From the NCBI GenBank assembly GCA_030407005.1, contig JAUDYN010000001.1, forward strand, positions 744,001 through 808,000: a DNA stretch of 64,000 nt. The letters run 5' to 3'. Both the position numbers and the translations under genes were made by a program. Origin of the DNA: Desarmillaria ectypa. Lineage: Eukaryota > Basidiomycota > Agaricomycetes > Agaricales > Physalacriaceae. This document shows, piece after piece, positions 1 through 12,828 of this stretch (position 1 is the first letter of the stretch; every line of letters starts with the position of its first letter). The notes beneath the pieces were generated by a model, which saw only the letters and a program-made list of their open reading frames with translations, ran no database searches and had not been told where the DNA came from.

Positions 1-1284
1 TTTTGAGAAAGTAGGAATCTTCCTCTTGACTGAACGCGGACACGGCCTCGATGCCTTCAATATCGAAACCATGGCTACACGAATGCCTGACGGGTGCTAT
101 ATTCTCAACACTCCGCGTGAAGAGGCTACCAAGTAAGCTCGACTTTTCCCTAAAAGTGTCCTTACTGATTACGCTGATAAGGTTTATGCCTGCCTCTACG
201 CCAGCCTTTGGTATACCAAAGGTTGCGTTAGTCATGGCAAGGCTCATGGATAAGGGCAAAGATCTCGGGTGTAGATACTTTATAGTACCTATCTGGTAAG
301 CTTCTGATCACTGTTAATGAATACAACAATCTCACTCATTCATTCGACCAGCGATGAAAAAGAAATGTACACCGGTGTGAAGTCTACACGGCGTCCTCGT
401 CGTAGTGGAACTGGCCCTCTCGATTTCTCCATCACCTCGTTTGACCACGTCCGCCTTCCTCCGACGGCACTAGTGGCCGCCGATCTTCGCAACATTGTCG
501 CTCCGGAACGGCCACTAGAAGCATGGTGGGACGAGAACTGGAGAATACAATTAGGATCATTGTTGATCATATCTCCCTTGATCTATGCTGTGAAGATGTC
601 GGCTTATATTGTTGGCTGTTATTCTATGCACCGGTGCATCACAGATCGCAGAAGCACTTCTATGATCCCCATAATCTCGTTTAGGACCCAGCAATGGCCT
701 ATCGCTCATTCAGTCGCAGTCGGATATGTATTGGATCACTGGTATGGGTCGGTCATACAAGAGTCGCGAGATTGTGGATTAGATGGTCGCGTTCGGCATG
801 CTATGGCGGTCATCACGAAGGCTACGGTTGTCCGTCACTTCCAGCGGTGCATAGCGGAGATTTCTGAACGCTGTGGAGCACAAGGTGTGTGGTGGTTGGG
901 ATTGTAGCGGCAACCTTCCAAACATATTCTCAGGAACTTTTGAACAGAATTACATGGCAAGAATGGAGGTAAGACTCGGATTCGCTGGCTTTGAGTATAC
1001 CCGTGCTAATATGATGGTGCAATTTAGAACGACGGAAAAGGTCAGACACGCGAATGGTGTCCACGTTCAAGTTACTGATTCGTCGAGCAGGTGCTGTCGT
1101 TGCTGAGGGCGAGATCCTTACATTGTGCATCCGGCTATTTTCTGAACTTCTTCTGAAGCGCTACACTATCGCCTTACCAGACGCTGATGAATCATTGCTG
1201 GCCCAGCATGCTCACGGTCTGATGGAAGAGAATGGCTCCTGTACAGTAGGAACGTCGAGTGGGCCGTTGTATAGTGATTTGTAG
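1..1284 (+). pseudogene. Truncated duplicate of the acyl-CoA oxidase-like gene at 16849
   Basis: From base 1 to about 1232 this is a near-identical copy (about a dozen differences seen) of 17209-18443, so the window starts inside the copy. The copied introns keep their GT/AG ends, including the pair flanking a 13-nt microexon. It encodes the middle of a flavin acyl-CoA dehydrogenase/oxidase-type protein (for example 'MPASTPAFGIPKVALVMARL'). After 'LMEEN' the copy jumps straight into sequence matching the 3'-UTR of the full gene (about 18897 onward). About 450 bp coding the last ~140 residues are missing, and an unrelated short tail ends at a TAG at 1282-1284. The loss removes the C-terminal acyl-CoA oxidase domain, so a working enzyme is unlikely. 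The 5' end is outside the window. Confidence 0.85.
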
Positions 1285-1567
1285 ATGACACTCAAATATC
1301 GCACTTTTCTAAGCTTAAAAAGCTCTCTAGTATTTTGTCCCAAAACTACGTCAGTCAAATTTAAAGTTACCGTTCAGTTTCTCCATTCATACTACAGTAT
1401 TTTTGATCACTTTTGTGTCCAGATCTTCTCCGGGACTGAACGCGACGGCTCAGCCCAACGGTCTTTAGCAATGTAAGCCTTGCCCGGGAGGTTATACTTT
1501 CCCAGACCATGACTTACCGTTTTATACATTCACATCTTCCAATAATGTGATCGAAATCAACAATCTG

Positions 1568-3245
1568 GCGTTCAGCAACGAGGAGCCGTTGCCCGCTGAA
1601 GCAGCTGCTCTGAATGGCAAGATAGCTGAATACTCAGAGCGCATAACCGGCGAGTTGTCCATCTCCGAGAATTGCGAACCACTTTCCTGCGGCAGGTCTC
1701 TTTGATTGACAACGAAATAAAACATATCCTGGCGTAGCGAGAGAAGCTTTCTGTTGCTACCGATACCAGGAAGAAATTCCTCAGTTCCGTCAGACGCATC
1801 CCATCCGAAATCCTTTGCCGTATTTTCCACGAAACTGTGGATCAAACGATACCCCGGACTCCATCAAACCGGAAACGTAGTTGGTGGGGTTTCCAGTATG
1901 ATCCAAACCCGCTTTGGACAATCGAGCTCGTCTGCAGGCTGGGGAGGGAAGCTGTCCTATCTTTCGCGGAGCTCTGGTCATACCTAAACGTTATTGTTAC
2001 GGACGACAACTTCTTCATGCGCACATATCGATATACGCCCCTCCTGAGTCAACAGCTTGTTCGTTCAAAGCAGCATCGTTTGACTGTATCGATTCATCAC
2101 GATGCGTAAGAGAGTAGCTCCCATGAACTACCCTAAACATTGATCACCCTTTTCGGCTTCGGGGAGAATACGGGTTCTCTTCCTAGCTATCTCCTCCGCT
2201 ACGTTTTCATCCCTGCCACCTTTTTACAGCTATTCTTCCCATCCCTGGAGCACCTGCTCCTTCTTCTCACTGACGGTACAAAGGTGAATGAGCTGGGAGA
2301 AACGGTGCTGTTCGATGGTGCGCCTAAGCTGCGGATGATAGAAGTGATGAACATCCAGCACCCTTCATGGTCGTTTACCCTCGTTTCCGAAGCAATCATG
2401 CATTTCTGCATGATGCACACTCATCATCATTCCAGATCGTGGACCAACTTCAATCAATGTCTAATATCGAAGAATTCCATTTGCAATGCGAGGCATGGCA
2501 GCGACCTCACTACTGGGGAGCAGCCCAGGTTATCTGTCGCAAGTTTCGTTAGCTAAACTTTTCATCGCGGTTAACTCATCAACGTCCATCGTTCCAAGTA
2601 CTCAATCAGCTAACAACTCCTGCTCTGTCAGGGCTGACCTTCGATGGATGGGCTTTTGACAATGAGCTCGATGTTGACAACACGTTTACGGCAATCCGGA
2701 ATCTTATTGATCGATCTCATAGCCCTTTAATAACACTGCGTTTTCTTCACGGTTTGGTGTTGACGGAGGACATCTTGAGCATCATATGCTCGACAGAAGA
2801 TATCCAACTTGGACATGCTCTTCTCGAGGCTTTTACGCGGCCAATTTCCGAAAAACTCAAAATCAAACTCGCTGTTCCTCCTGCGGATATTGTCATTCTT
2901 CTACCACGTTTGCACACCTTCGGCCTTTCCGGCCCAATATCAAAAGACTTTGACGCAGAGAGTTTCGCTGGAATGATAGAATCCTGCTACCAGTCGGTTA
3001 CTGACGCAGTCACCCGGTTGGAGTCTGTCTTTCTCTATCGCTTTATTCCGCCGGAGAAGGTCTTTATTCAGATCCTATCTCGACTGGACAACCTTCGCTC
3101 AACAGGAGTAACTTTAGGGATCTACAAAAGAGCTTGTTACCGTCGAAAAGGAATGTATGGTAGCGTTAAAAACTGCTCCTGCTTTACTAAAAATGAAGTA
3201 AACCTAGCCTATCCTTCAATGATACTCGTGGTGGGTTTCCTCTGA
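1568..3245 (+). pseudogene. Decayed F-box/leucine-rich-repeat type gene
   Basis: This matches the large agaricomycete F-box family. It has an N-terminal helical stretch ('NEEPLPAEAAALNGKIAEYS'), the F-box core 'SVRRIPSEILCRIF' near 1785-1830, 'NPLWTIELVCRLGREAV', and then leucine-rich segments to about 3110 ('LPRLHTFGLSGPI'). F-box proteins normally recruit substrates to SCF ubiquitin ligases. The reading frame is broken: a frameshift lies between about 1600 and 1702, a TAG sits at 1735-1737 just before the F-box, and further shifts occur near 2110-2150, 2390 and 2550-2620. Some could be introns, but the TAG and the 2390 shift have no good splice signals around them. I read it as a pseudogene, though a re-spliced short protein cannot be excluded. 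Confidence 0.7.
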
Positions 3246-4440
3246 CCTTCACCCTGTCATCATACGCCGAGCCGGCAAGAAAGTGTGCTTGACATCCGCC
3301 ACGATATTGAGCAACCTCGTAACCGTCAAGTAACCTAATGACCGTCTCTCATCATTCAACTTACTACCACATCAGGGTGGGTGTGCACATTGATGTCGAC
3401 ATGTCCCTCAGTTACTATGCGGTGCGACGTTGGTAGGGACGGCTTTCGGAGTTCTCGTGTCCCATCTTGCGACAAGAATTGGAATCCTCATAGACCACCA
3501 TTACCTCCTGATAAAGCCGCTTTATTATACGCGCAAGAGCCGTGGCGGCACTGGTACTTGGGCGCTCCCTCGGCTAGTGGTCATAGTCGAAATTGGGTTT
3601 CCTTGATTCTGATATACGACCGAACCGCATGGCGTGTGTTCTGGACTGGATTGGTGATGTATAACCGTCCAGGTTCAAAAAGATTATTCTACCGAGCTCG
3701 GGTGTTGCATGTTTTTCTCTTGACGATTCCAGAGTTATTTGGCATCCGGATCTTCGTAGGTTCACCATGCTCTGTTGTAAATTTGATGTAAATTATGACA
3801 ATCGCTGACCACCAGCCGAAGTCCAGTACATTGTCCTTCCCAACATCTTATGTCCTCCGCTTAATATGTAACTCGATTCTTCCTCTCAATTGCCACAGTT
3901 CCCTTTTACTCACGTGTGCCATCATCTGTAATATTACAGAATCTATCACCTGGCGCCTATTCCTGGAGTACCTACTATATTCATACTCATTACTATTTCG
4001 TTCTGTTTTCTCCTCGCCAATGTACATAGTCAAAACAATCAATGCTACTTTCTTTTCCGTAAATTTGACCCTTGAACCGAGTCGGGGCCGGCGGCCGGGC
4101 CGTACATGGCCCGTGCGCAGTATGTGGATCGTGGGACAATTTTCCGTAGGGGTCATTCGTTGTCTTCGGATAGCACCTTCCTTACCGTCTCTTCGAGCGA
4201 TTTAGTTCGTTTTGGAGGCATTCTTGCAGTTCTCATTGACTTTTATTTCGTCCTCGCTCATCCTTTGACGAGATTTCTGCATGTGCTAGAGTTGATACTG
4301 ATATTTTATATCTCACTCTTTTTTTCTTGTGCGTGTCTTTTTTCACCCACACCTGTCACTCCTTTGCGCATACATTCCTTTGCGTTACTCTTTTCTAACT
4401 CTTTTCCTGCCCCCTTCCTGTCCTTTTCCTTCTTTTCATC
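3246..4440. promoter_or_regulatory. Intergenic stretch and CT-rich leader of the RNA-binding protein gene
   Basis: No convincing gene is seen. A short GC-rich patch lies near 4080-4120. From about 4310 to 4440 the plus strand is strongly pyrimidine-rich (runs of T and CT), directly ahead of the ATG at 4441. Such CT-rich blocks are typical of basidiomycete core promoters and transcription starts of well-expressed genes. The promoter assignment is inference from composition and position only. Confidence 0.5.
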
Positions 4441-6658
4441 ATGGACGGTGCACAGACTGCCTTTGATTCTCAGTATCCTTACGGTTTTGAAATCGACATG
4501 ATGAAGGTACGTCTCTTCCTCAATTTACCGGTTTTTTAATCATATCTTATCTTTGGTAGCGCTCTATGGAGCCAGTTGGCGGTCCTGATGCCAAAAAGGC
4601 CCGCTGGTCACCTACTTTTTCTCAAAATACCGCCGGATCTCCTACTGGCTCGTCGCCCCACGACGCCTTTACCAATTATGGCTACGGTCCTCAAGCCGGC
4701 ATGGCCCAGCCTGGCTTCAATACGTCTCCCTCTGCGACCCCCTTTGGCCCGAACCAACTTTACTCGACGCCACCGCTTTCCATCAACACTCAGACAAACG
4801 GCTCAGGCATGAGTGCCCAGCTTAGCCCCAATTCGGCAGCTGGATTCGCTCAACAACAGCAGCAGCAGCAGCCGAGTCCTGGTGGAGCGTCACCGTATGG
4901 CGGCTTTGGCGCATACAACATGTTGGGTCTCGGCCTTCCAGGAATGAACATGCTAGGCTTCCCATACAACGGTCAAATGCCCAACTTTTCCCAGGTGTGT
5001 GCTGCAAATCTTGTTACTTCGCTTATCTTACAAAATGTAGGGCTTTGGGCAACAGCGTCTGCCATCTCTCAACATTCAAGCTGCTCACGCCTACAATACG
5101 CCAGCTGCCGCCCTTTCTGCCGCCCTCTCGGCGTCGACAGGTAGCCTCCAAGGACGGACAGTGTACATCGGAAACCTTCCCGCTACTGCATCCGTCGACG
5201 AGCTCCTGAACCTCGTACATTTTGGTCCCCTAGAATCTATTCGCGTCCTTCCCGAAAAATCTTGCGTTTTCCTCTCCTTCCTCGATGGTGCTACTGCTGC
5301 TGCCTTCCATGCTGATGCCACCATCAAGAAACTCGCACTCCACGGACAGGAGCTCAAGATCGGCTGGGGTAAGCCCAGCCCGGTCCCCGCACAGGTAGCC
5401 TTGGCAATCAGTCAGAGCAATGCCAGCCGGAATGTTTATCTCGGTGGTCTAGATGAGAATATGACAGAAGAGCAGCTGCGTGATGAATTGAGCAGATTTG
5501 GATTGATCGATCAGGTTAAAATCGTACGGGACAAGAACATTGGCTTCGTCCACTTTTTGAGCATTGCGATTGCCACCAAGGTATGTAATAAAGCATGATG
5601 CTATTCAATTTCGGTACTGACATTCGGTTAGGTTGTTAATACACTTCCCACGGAACCGAACTGGGCCGGCAAACGTGTAAACTACGGCAAGGACCGCTGC
5701 GCTTATATTCCCAAGTCGCAGCAGGCGGCCGCCCAGCAAGCACAAGCTGCTGCCGCCCAGTCTTTGATCGCCCAGACCGCTTCGCCTCAGTCGGCTATGC
5801 ACTCGCCAATGAGTGCTAACCCGAATGGATTCAACAGTCCCTTCAGTCCCTACAGTCCCTTCCCGCCGTCTGTAGATGCGCTTATGGCTGCCGGTGCCGG
5901 TGCAGGCATGCAAGGATTGAACCGGACGGTTTATCTGGGTAATATTCACCCAGAGACCACGACCGAGGATCTGTGCAACTCAATTAGGGGTGGTGTCCTA
6001 CAAAGCATACGGTATATGCAGGATAAGCATATCGCTGTGAGTGCGTTCTGCGATTTCATCTACCCATACTAACTTTCTTTCAGTTCGTCACGTTCGTTGA
6101 CCCTGCGGCGGCGTTCACGTTCTTCCAGGTGGCCTCATATCAGGGCATGACAATCAACAACAGGCGACTGAAGATTGGATGGGGAAAGAATTCAGGCCCT
6201 CTGCCCCCGACCTTGGCTCTTGCTGTTCACTCGGGGGCCACGAGGAATGTGTACATTGGAAACGTCGAGGACTTTGAGACGTTTACAGAGGAGCGACTGA
6301 AGAGGGACTTTGGAGAATACGGCGACATCGAGCTGGTCAACTTTCTCAAGGAAAAGTTCGTGTCCCTTTTCCCGAACGATCACATGACTAATCTTGTAAT
6401 AGGAACTGCGCCTTTGTCAACTTTACGAACATTTCCAATGCGACCAAGGCCATTGAGGCTATCAAGAGCAAGCCCGAATACGCCAACCTGAGGATCGCGC
6501 ACGGGAAAGATCGATGTGCGAACCCCCCGAGATCAGGACCGCAGGGGGCGTCTGGTGGACGGAGGTCGACGTCGGCTGCCGGCGCTCCTGAAGATATGGA
6601 GGGTGTTGAGGGCGGAGAAGTGGATGAAGTCGCCAACATCGAGCCGATGGCGGCATAG
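4441..6658 (+). CDS. nrd1: Four-RRM RNA-binding protein, Nrd1/Mrn1 family
   Basis: Six exons: 4441-4506, 4560-4994, 5041-5580, 5632-6036, 6084-6355 and 6403-6658. They join in frame to 657 residues ending in TAG. The N-terminal ~200 residues are low-complexity (Ser, Pro, Gly, a Gln run near 4852-4870). Four RRM domains follow, each opening with an RNP2-like strand: 'VYIGNL' (~5163), 'NVYLGGL' (~5430), 'VYLGNI' (~5930) and 'NVYIGNV' (~6247). Two domains are followed by the family signature 'KIGWGK'. In fission yeast Nrd1 and budding yeast Mrn1, proteins of this layout bind mRNA and act in post-transcriptional control of differentiation, stress and cell-wall transcripts. Introns are 46-53 bp with normal GT-AG ends. 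The start is the first ATG after the CT-rich leader and gives an uninterrupted exon 1. Nothing looks damaged. Confidence 0.95.
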
Positions 6659-7901
6659 ATGGTGTTTCTTTTTCTTTCTGCAACTACGGATCGGATCGTA
6701 ATTCAAGGATACCCCCTCCTCCCCTCTCCTCTTACCCACTGTCGGATGCGATGAATTGAAAAAGGGGTATTTCCCAGTCGCACTGTACTTGGGGGCTTGG
6801 GGTTGGTCCTTGGTTTGGAATTTCCCTTTTGAACCAGAGAACTGCCCCCTTGGGCTATTGGTTGTCATTTCTTTATCACCTTCGTGTTTCCATTCCATCG
6901 TTTTTCTTTCTTTAATTATTCAGAACACCTGTGTTTATTTCATTAACTTGTGTGCGAATATCGTATCATATCTTTACTCTCTTTCGCCTATCTAGTGTGC
7001 GGTCCTCTCGTTTTTTTACTTATGCTCTCCCCGGTCCCCTTCTCGAAATGCAAATTTCTTAGTCGGATTTTCTCCTCGTCGACTTTGTACTCTTGTCGGC
7101 CTGTCTGTACGCACTTTTTTGATGAGGACGTTCAACAATCCCCCTACCTACCTTAGCTACGAAATTGCTGTCACTCATTGTCCTGTAATATGATTTGCAC
7201 GCGAGCAAGAATGTTTGCAGTTGTTTCTAAGGGATCTCACCTTCGCGGAGGTCTTGTATTCTCCGATACCACGAAAACTCATCCGTGCATCAAATCAACA
7301 ATGGATGCAATGGCTTCGATCTGGACCAGTCAATTTTACATTTCAACGCCGCCATGGCGAGTCGAGTTGGAGACGAAAGTCCGGCTAGAAGGAGATCCGA
7401 GTTGTTCGTGATACCGTAAAGTCTTCCATTTTCAGCCGTCTCAGTCAATATGTTGCTCTCCACTCCAACAGTTGGCCGTAAGCGTGCAATCAAACTCGAA
7501 GCATTGTGATATGTCCACACCTGGAATGCGAGCAGAGGGCCAGGGGTTCATCTATATGTATGCGTGATGGAGTACCATGATGGCCCTCACGAAGTTTGGA
7601 AACGGTACTCACATGCCATACTCCCATCTTTTCAGGAACGCGGACCGCAATGTTACGCTTGCGGCCTACCGCGTCATTAGGAACCCTGTATTTTAGGACA
7701 TAGGACTTAGAGAAAAATCTATAAAGCTCTAAGAACGTACGACTGGCACTTCGAGTGACGAGAAAGGTAAACTGTAATTCACTCATAGATGGAAGAAAGA
7801 ACGAAATCGATATCGTACAAATAGGATTGACCTAGCCAGAGAAGTAATCCATCGTCTTTTACACTACATCATTCTTCGCTCCTCTAGGCAAACGAAGTTG
7901 A
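6659..7901. other. Intergenic, 3' regions of two converging genes
   Basis: This holds the 3' flank of the RRM gene and of the minus-strand MFS gene. Several short open frames occur on both strands (for example minus 7490-7786), but none resembles a known family or shows a plausible exon chain. I see no RNA gene or mobile element here. Confidence 0.4.
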
Positions 7902-10095
7902 TTAGACAAACTTCACGCCACCCTTCCTTCGCACCAGTGCCTGTCGGGCCAATATAAGGCAAAAGGTGCCAGCCATGATCACGACCTAAGTATCAGACAT
8001 CTAAGCATACATTCAAATTTGATATCCACAAACTACTTACGCAGGCAAAAGTAAGCGGGCGCCACCAGATGTACTTTGGAGAGGACAACAACGCACCCGC
8101 AATTGGATTGCCTGTCAGGAGTGCCAAACCAATGAAAAAGCACGATATGCCTATTCGAAGCCTGCCCAAAAATCAGTACGGAGAATTCGCTAGGCGCAAG
8201 ACCTTACCCTATGTCGTCTAGTGTGGGACTCCGAGTGAACGCTGCCACAGCTGGAGACGCAAGTGTCAAAAACGCGCCAGAAACGAATCCGTATACCAGC
8301 CCAAATAGCGCCACTCCTGCAATGGTTCTGACGCCGAGAAGAGCCCACAGCATTCCGGCTGATATAATTCCACTTGGAATGATGACTAGAGGGATGTCAG
8401 ATCGGCTTGAACTGGCCAATTTCATCCCACTTACCATTTAACGGCCCGTACTTATCGGCTAGGAAGTTGGGCATGAATCGTCCGAAAACGGCACCGGCAT
8501 TGAGGATGGGTAGCTATCATAGCACAGTTGTGAGTCACTGATAGAACTGCGAATAAAACTACAACGCACTGTCCAAGTGAGAAAGTTAGGATCCACTCCG
8601 TGAGTCTGAGAGAAGAGCTGCAGGTAGAAGTCTATCAAAGAGGCATCAGCGTCTCAGGATGAGCCAGAGACTGAGGAAACGTGCATGGAACGAATATCCC
8701 CCAGAATCCTAGAAAGAGCCTTTTAGGAGTTGTTAGCCACAAATAAATTACAGGTGATACAACCTACCCTATATTCGTCACCCAATATGGGGGATCATGT
8801 ATTATTTGGCTCATGTCCACTGGAGCGCGTTTGCGGGTTGGCCCTAGGAGTGTAAACGAGTGAGATGTGCAGACAGAAGTGATATGTACAGTTGCCTTAC
8901 ATCTCGGCTTCATAATCAGGTTCGCGATGACCAAGAAAGCGATGTTGATGAATGCAATGAAACTAGAATATTGTGAGATAGATTTCGCCATAAAAGCAAC
9001 CCACCAGCTCACCGAACAGCCCAAGGAAATCCAAGTCCCTCTCGAGGGAATATCTTGTTCAAGATAATAGGGTAAATGACGCCTCCAAGGGACCCGCCTC
9101 CAAAGAACGTCAGTAAAATTCGCCGTAGAATTAGAGCAGAAATATGTACTTGCTACCACAATTCCCATGGCCACGGCTCTCCTTTTCCGGAAATAGTGCG
9201 ACATGATGCTTAGCGCTGGTAAAAACATACAACCCATCCCGATACCCATGCCAAAACCTTGTGCCAATAAGGCTTGGTAGAACTGATGAGGCTTAACGAG
9301 GGAGAGCATAAATGATCTGACAAAGAATAAGTATGAACCGAGGATCTTGCGCAACAATTCACTCACGAGAAAAGGAAAAAGAGGCCTCCACCAATCATGA
9401 GAGAGTGGAAGTGGCCTTGGTCGAAGAGTTTCCCGGACAAAACACCGACGGTAAACTGGAGGCATAGCTGGACGGAACCGATCCAGCTTATTTTAGATGG
9501 CGAGCATCCAGAGAGGAAATATTGCTATCTCGAACGTCACTATTGAATGAACCAGCTTCAAGGGCAGGCGTAGCGTACGGTATAATAGGCTTGATAGACT
9601 ATGGTCCATGAGCGACACGGTTAAATATTGGAGGTGAGTGGAACAAACCTCCAAAGGACTAGTGAAATACTCGGTCAAGTTCCCGGTTCGAGTGGTAGAA
9701 GAGCGGTTTTACCTGAATGTTTCCAAACGTGCCTGGTATGGGTAAGAATGAGCAGGTTCGCAGAAAAGAGGCCACACGTACACATTGCGACTAGAGATCT
9801 GGAAGCACGAGCTTTCAACGTGGCAGGGACCAACAAAAGGGGGAAAGACCTACGCGCCACAGACTGTTAACCATCCTTGACGTGTGCCTTCGACGAACTG
9901 AGGTGCATTCGGAGGCTCTTCGATTGGCAGGGCTTTATTGTTTGCATCGACCTTTTCGTTGATTGTGCTTCCTGCTCGAGATCCAGGCGGCGATTCTAAT
10001 TTGGAACCCTGAGCCCTCGACCTCTGGCCCAGCTCTACGTCTCCTGGATCGTACTCGGTGGAGTACGATTGTCGAGGGGAAGGCTCGAAAGACAT
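7902..10095 (-). CDS. MFS transporter, monocarboxylate (MCT) type
   Basis: A polytopic membrane transporter interrupted by many ~50-bp introns. The start is the ATG at 10095 ('MSFEPSPRQ...'), opening an ~80-residue cytosolic tail rich in Ser, Pro and Glu that ends 'TRQGWLTVCGA' (exon 1, 9854-10095). Recognisable later pieces include 'MCTFGNIQ', 'SWIGSVQLCLQFTVGVLSG', 'GFGMGIGMGCMFLPALSIM', 'YFRKRRAVAMGIVVA', 'GGSLGGVIYPIILNKIF', 'LPILNAGAVFGRFMPNFLAD' and a last helix before 'RRKGGVKFV' and TAA. This is the fungal MCT-like (Mch) branch of the major facilitator superfamily, normally 12 TM helices. The substrate cannot be told from sequence. Exons 2-4 (about 9480-9850) are my least certain. Its 5' end and promoter were copied twice downstream (22070 and 26720). 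It is divergent from a DUF6534 gene. Confidence 0.9.
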
Positions 10096-11427
10096 GACAC
10101 AAAGATAGCTCGATGCAAAGAGGTGGTTACAGAGATAGCCGCTCGTAGTACATATCAATGCCGCATCCTGAAGGGTGTGGGACTTCGCGCACCAACAAAA
10201 TCACCGGGTGCTGTGAAAGATCATGAAGAATCCAGATGAGGGAAGAATCTAGGGTATAAGAAGCTACTACTGATGCCCGTTTAGGGAGAAGTGTTAAAGG
10301 ATCACGAGCCGATGATACCTCTTTAATCTGTTCGGTTCGACTAAATTCAAGGGTTATCAGATATTGCCCTGGGTTTCATCAAAATCACAGTTGCAAGAAG
10401 CAGTTGCAAGGAGAAGTTCTTCTTTCACCGATGCTGTGGACCAACTTGCATAGGGAGTACGCACATTTTCATCGATCGATTCTTGCAGCACCATAGGACT
10501 GGTTACTACAATACAATCAGAAACCTAATATCACGAGGCCAGAGGTGTTCCTTGTTTTGATGGCTTCTTTCTGAGCTGCCTGAATTCGATGCTGCCAAAG
10601 TTCACTATCTGCGGAACCGAGTATCAATTGCAAACGATACGCTGGAATCCGTCTGAATAATCTGTAACTGTAAAACAGAACATGAGAAAGATTTCCGCCT
10701 TGAAGCTTATCTCGCTGGTAGTGCTTAAAACGTGGCCACCGCATTATGACCGTGATATCAAGTTCCTGGATCAGCATGCGGCCGCCGGTTTTACATTGCA
10801 GAATGTTTGTGACTAAAAGACTCGAAGTCAACAACGTCAGATTCTATCATCGGTCGTTCAACTCAAGAAAAAGGAAAGTTTAATGAACAAGGAGCGTTGT
10901 TAAGGGTCAATCCCGAAAGGGCCGGGCCGGCTCCCCGCGGAAAGGATGTGGCACAGGTCCTCAGCGCTTGCACGATCCTGCCAGCGTTTCGACCTTCTTT
11001 AGTACTGAGTACTCTTCAACACCGTGTGGAACGGCGAGTGACAATTCCATTCTAATGTTCCTTCTTCTCACAGTTTATCCCCGGGGTAACCTTAATTTGC
11101 GGAACTTATTTTCATTATTATCATCATCATCATCATCCAACCCGCCGGAACCTCTTCCACTAGGTTGGTCCGAAAATTTCTTCTCAACCGGTGGATCTGA
11201 ATCATGGTAGTGAGCTTGATGGGTCAACGCACGACCACATGCATATCGTTGAAATCGTTCCTGGTTAGAGGAGCTGAATTGTGATGGTTCACTCAGGTCG
11301 GTTTCGTGGCGTGACGGCACTCTGGCCATCACCGGCATTGGGTACTTTCAGATTTCTCACGATGGCTGTCGGGAATATATGTATAAGCTTTTCCCTTCAG
11401 GACCGGTAAAACGACCCAAGACACAAC
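10096..11427. promoter_or_regulatory. Divergent intergenic region between the MFS and DUF6534 genes
   Basis: This 1.3-kb spacer separates two genes that point away from each other. It includes a short trinucleotide run (TCA repeats, about 11117-11137). A TATA-like stretch (about 11375-11387) lies ~45 bp before the DUF6534 ATG, and the same block is kept in front of the two paralogues at 23008 and 27719. Parts of the spacer recur in those duplicated blocks. No gene is supported inside it; the minus-strand frame 10517-10834 matches nothing I know. Confidence 0.5.
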
Positions 11428-12828
11428 ATGCAGCCCGTCCCCGCAGGTTATCCCATAGAAAGGCTGTAAGCTAAAATCTTGAAATTGAGTGGTATGTACT
11501 GAATCATCTCATTTCAGGTCTGGACCTTTGGTTCGTCAAGTTTTTGCGCTTGTCCATTCAGGCCCTAAAAAGACAGCTCAGATCGTTGCCTATCTCTTGC
11601 ACTGGGGACTCTTCGGGACCCTCTCTGTGCAGCTTTGTGCGTCGCTCGGAATCATTCTCCAGTATATTATTTCTAATGCATTCTCGTTAGATCTGTACTA
11701 TCTGGCATTTCCGAAAGACAGACAATTTACAAAATGTCTTGTCTATGGCATCTACATTGTCGAGTTTGTTCAGACGATGCTCGTCACCCATGACGCTTTT
11801 GCAATGTTCGGTTACGGCTTCGGGGATATCGAAGCCCTCACTGACATGCATTTTGATTGGCTAACTGTCCCCATCATGAGCGCTGCCGGTGCGTGCAACA
11901 TCTTCTGGTCGTTTTCTGTTATTTATCAGAGTACAGTTGCTTGTGTCGGACAAGTCTTCTATGCGTACCGAATCTTCATATTGTCCAAGTCTCAAATCGT
12001 CCCTATATTTGTCACCTGTGTTCGTTGCCGTGCTCTTTCCCCCTCACAGTCTAGCTCATTTATTTACAGGTATCCTTGACCAGTTCTGTAGCAGCTATAA
12101 TCACAGGCGCCTACTCTTTCGAAGCAGGCAACGTTACTAAACTCAATAATCGGAAGACGTCCATCGCTGTCGGGGTAAGTAATTGATTAGGCGTCTCGTG
12201 TTCACTGTGCTGATCCATGTGCAGATTTGGTGTGGAGCCTCCGCCTTATGTGATATCGTTATTGCTATTTGTATGACTTACTACGTGAGCTCTTTCTCTT
12301 TTTCAGTTATCTTCATTGACGTTGATTCTGTTTCGTAGCTTATGCGCAGCGATACTGGTTTCCGTCGTACCCGAATGCTTGTCACGAAATTAATTCGTCT
12401 TACTATTGAAACGGGAACTGTGACAGGTATTTACTCCCCAGCCTCCACTGTCGTCGCAAGCGTAACACCGCTTACGTCTAGCTGTTGTCGCTCTGCTCAA
12501 CCTTATCCTCTTTTTTGCGTTCCCTCATCAGACTTTCTACGGAACGCCAGCCCTCATCATGCCCAAGCTGTATGCTAATACCGTTTACATGGTGCTGAAT
12601 TCGCGAATCCGAATCATGGGTGGACGGGATACCTATATGTCTTCAACCGATATGAGCATCACAACCACCATTATACGGGACACCAATTCCCAATCAACAG
12701 CAGACACACGGCTAACGGATGGGAGGAAAGGACGGGCGCCAGTGGTTGCGATAACTAAAGAGGTATTCAACGATGATTATGAAATGGGGCAAGTGAATGT
12801 CAGTTATCATGATTCATATGCTTTATAG
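11428..12828 (+). CDS. DUF6534 multi-pass membrane protein, copy A
   Basis: A DUF6534-type seven-TM protein of a large agaricomycete-specific family of unknown function. The start 'MQPVPAGYPIERL' is shared with two paralogues. I infer introns at 11466-11516, ~11546-11579, 11637-11690, 11889-11936, 12011-12069, 12175-12224, 12285-12338 and 12427-12481. Spliced, they give the family core 'VQLYLYYLAFPKD', 'THDAFAMFGYGFG', 'VGQVFYAYRIFILSKS', 'IWCGASALCDIVIAICMTYY', 'TGFRRTRMLVTKLIRLTIET' and 'PKLYANTVYMVLNSRIRI'. A ~75-residue polar tail follows and ends at the TAG. The second intron has a weak donor (GTTTTT), unlike the GTACAT/GTACGT of copies B and C. The 48-nt intron at 11889 is open in frame. 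The gene looks functional. Confidence 0.9.

Noticed and set aside
3381..3791. 136-codon open frame between the F-box relic and the RRM gene
   Set aside because: Composition and translation look random, with no splice partners and no family resemblance.
10517..10834. 105-codon minus-strand frame in the MFS/DUF6534 spacer
   Set aside because: No recognisable motif and no support from the duplicated blocks.
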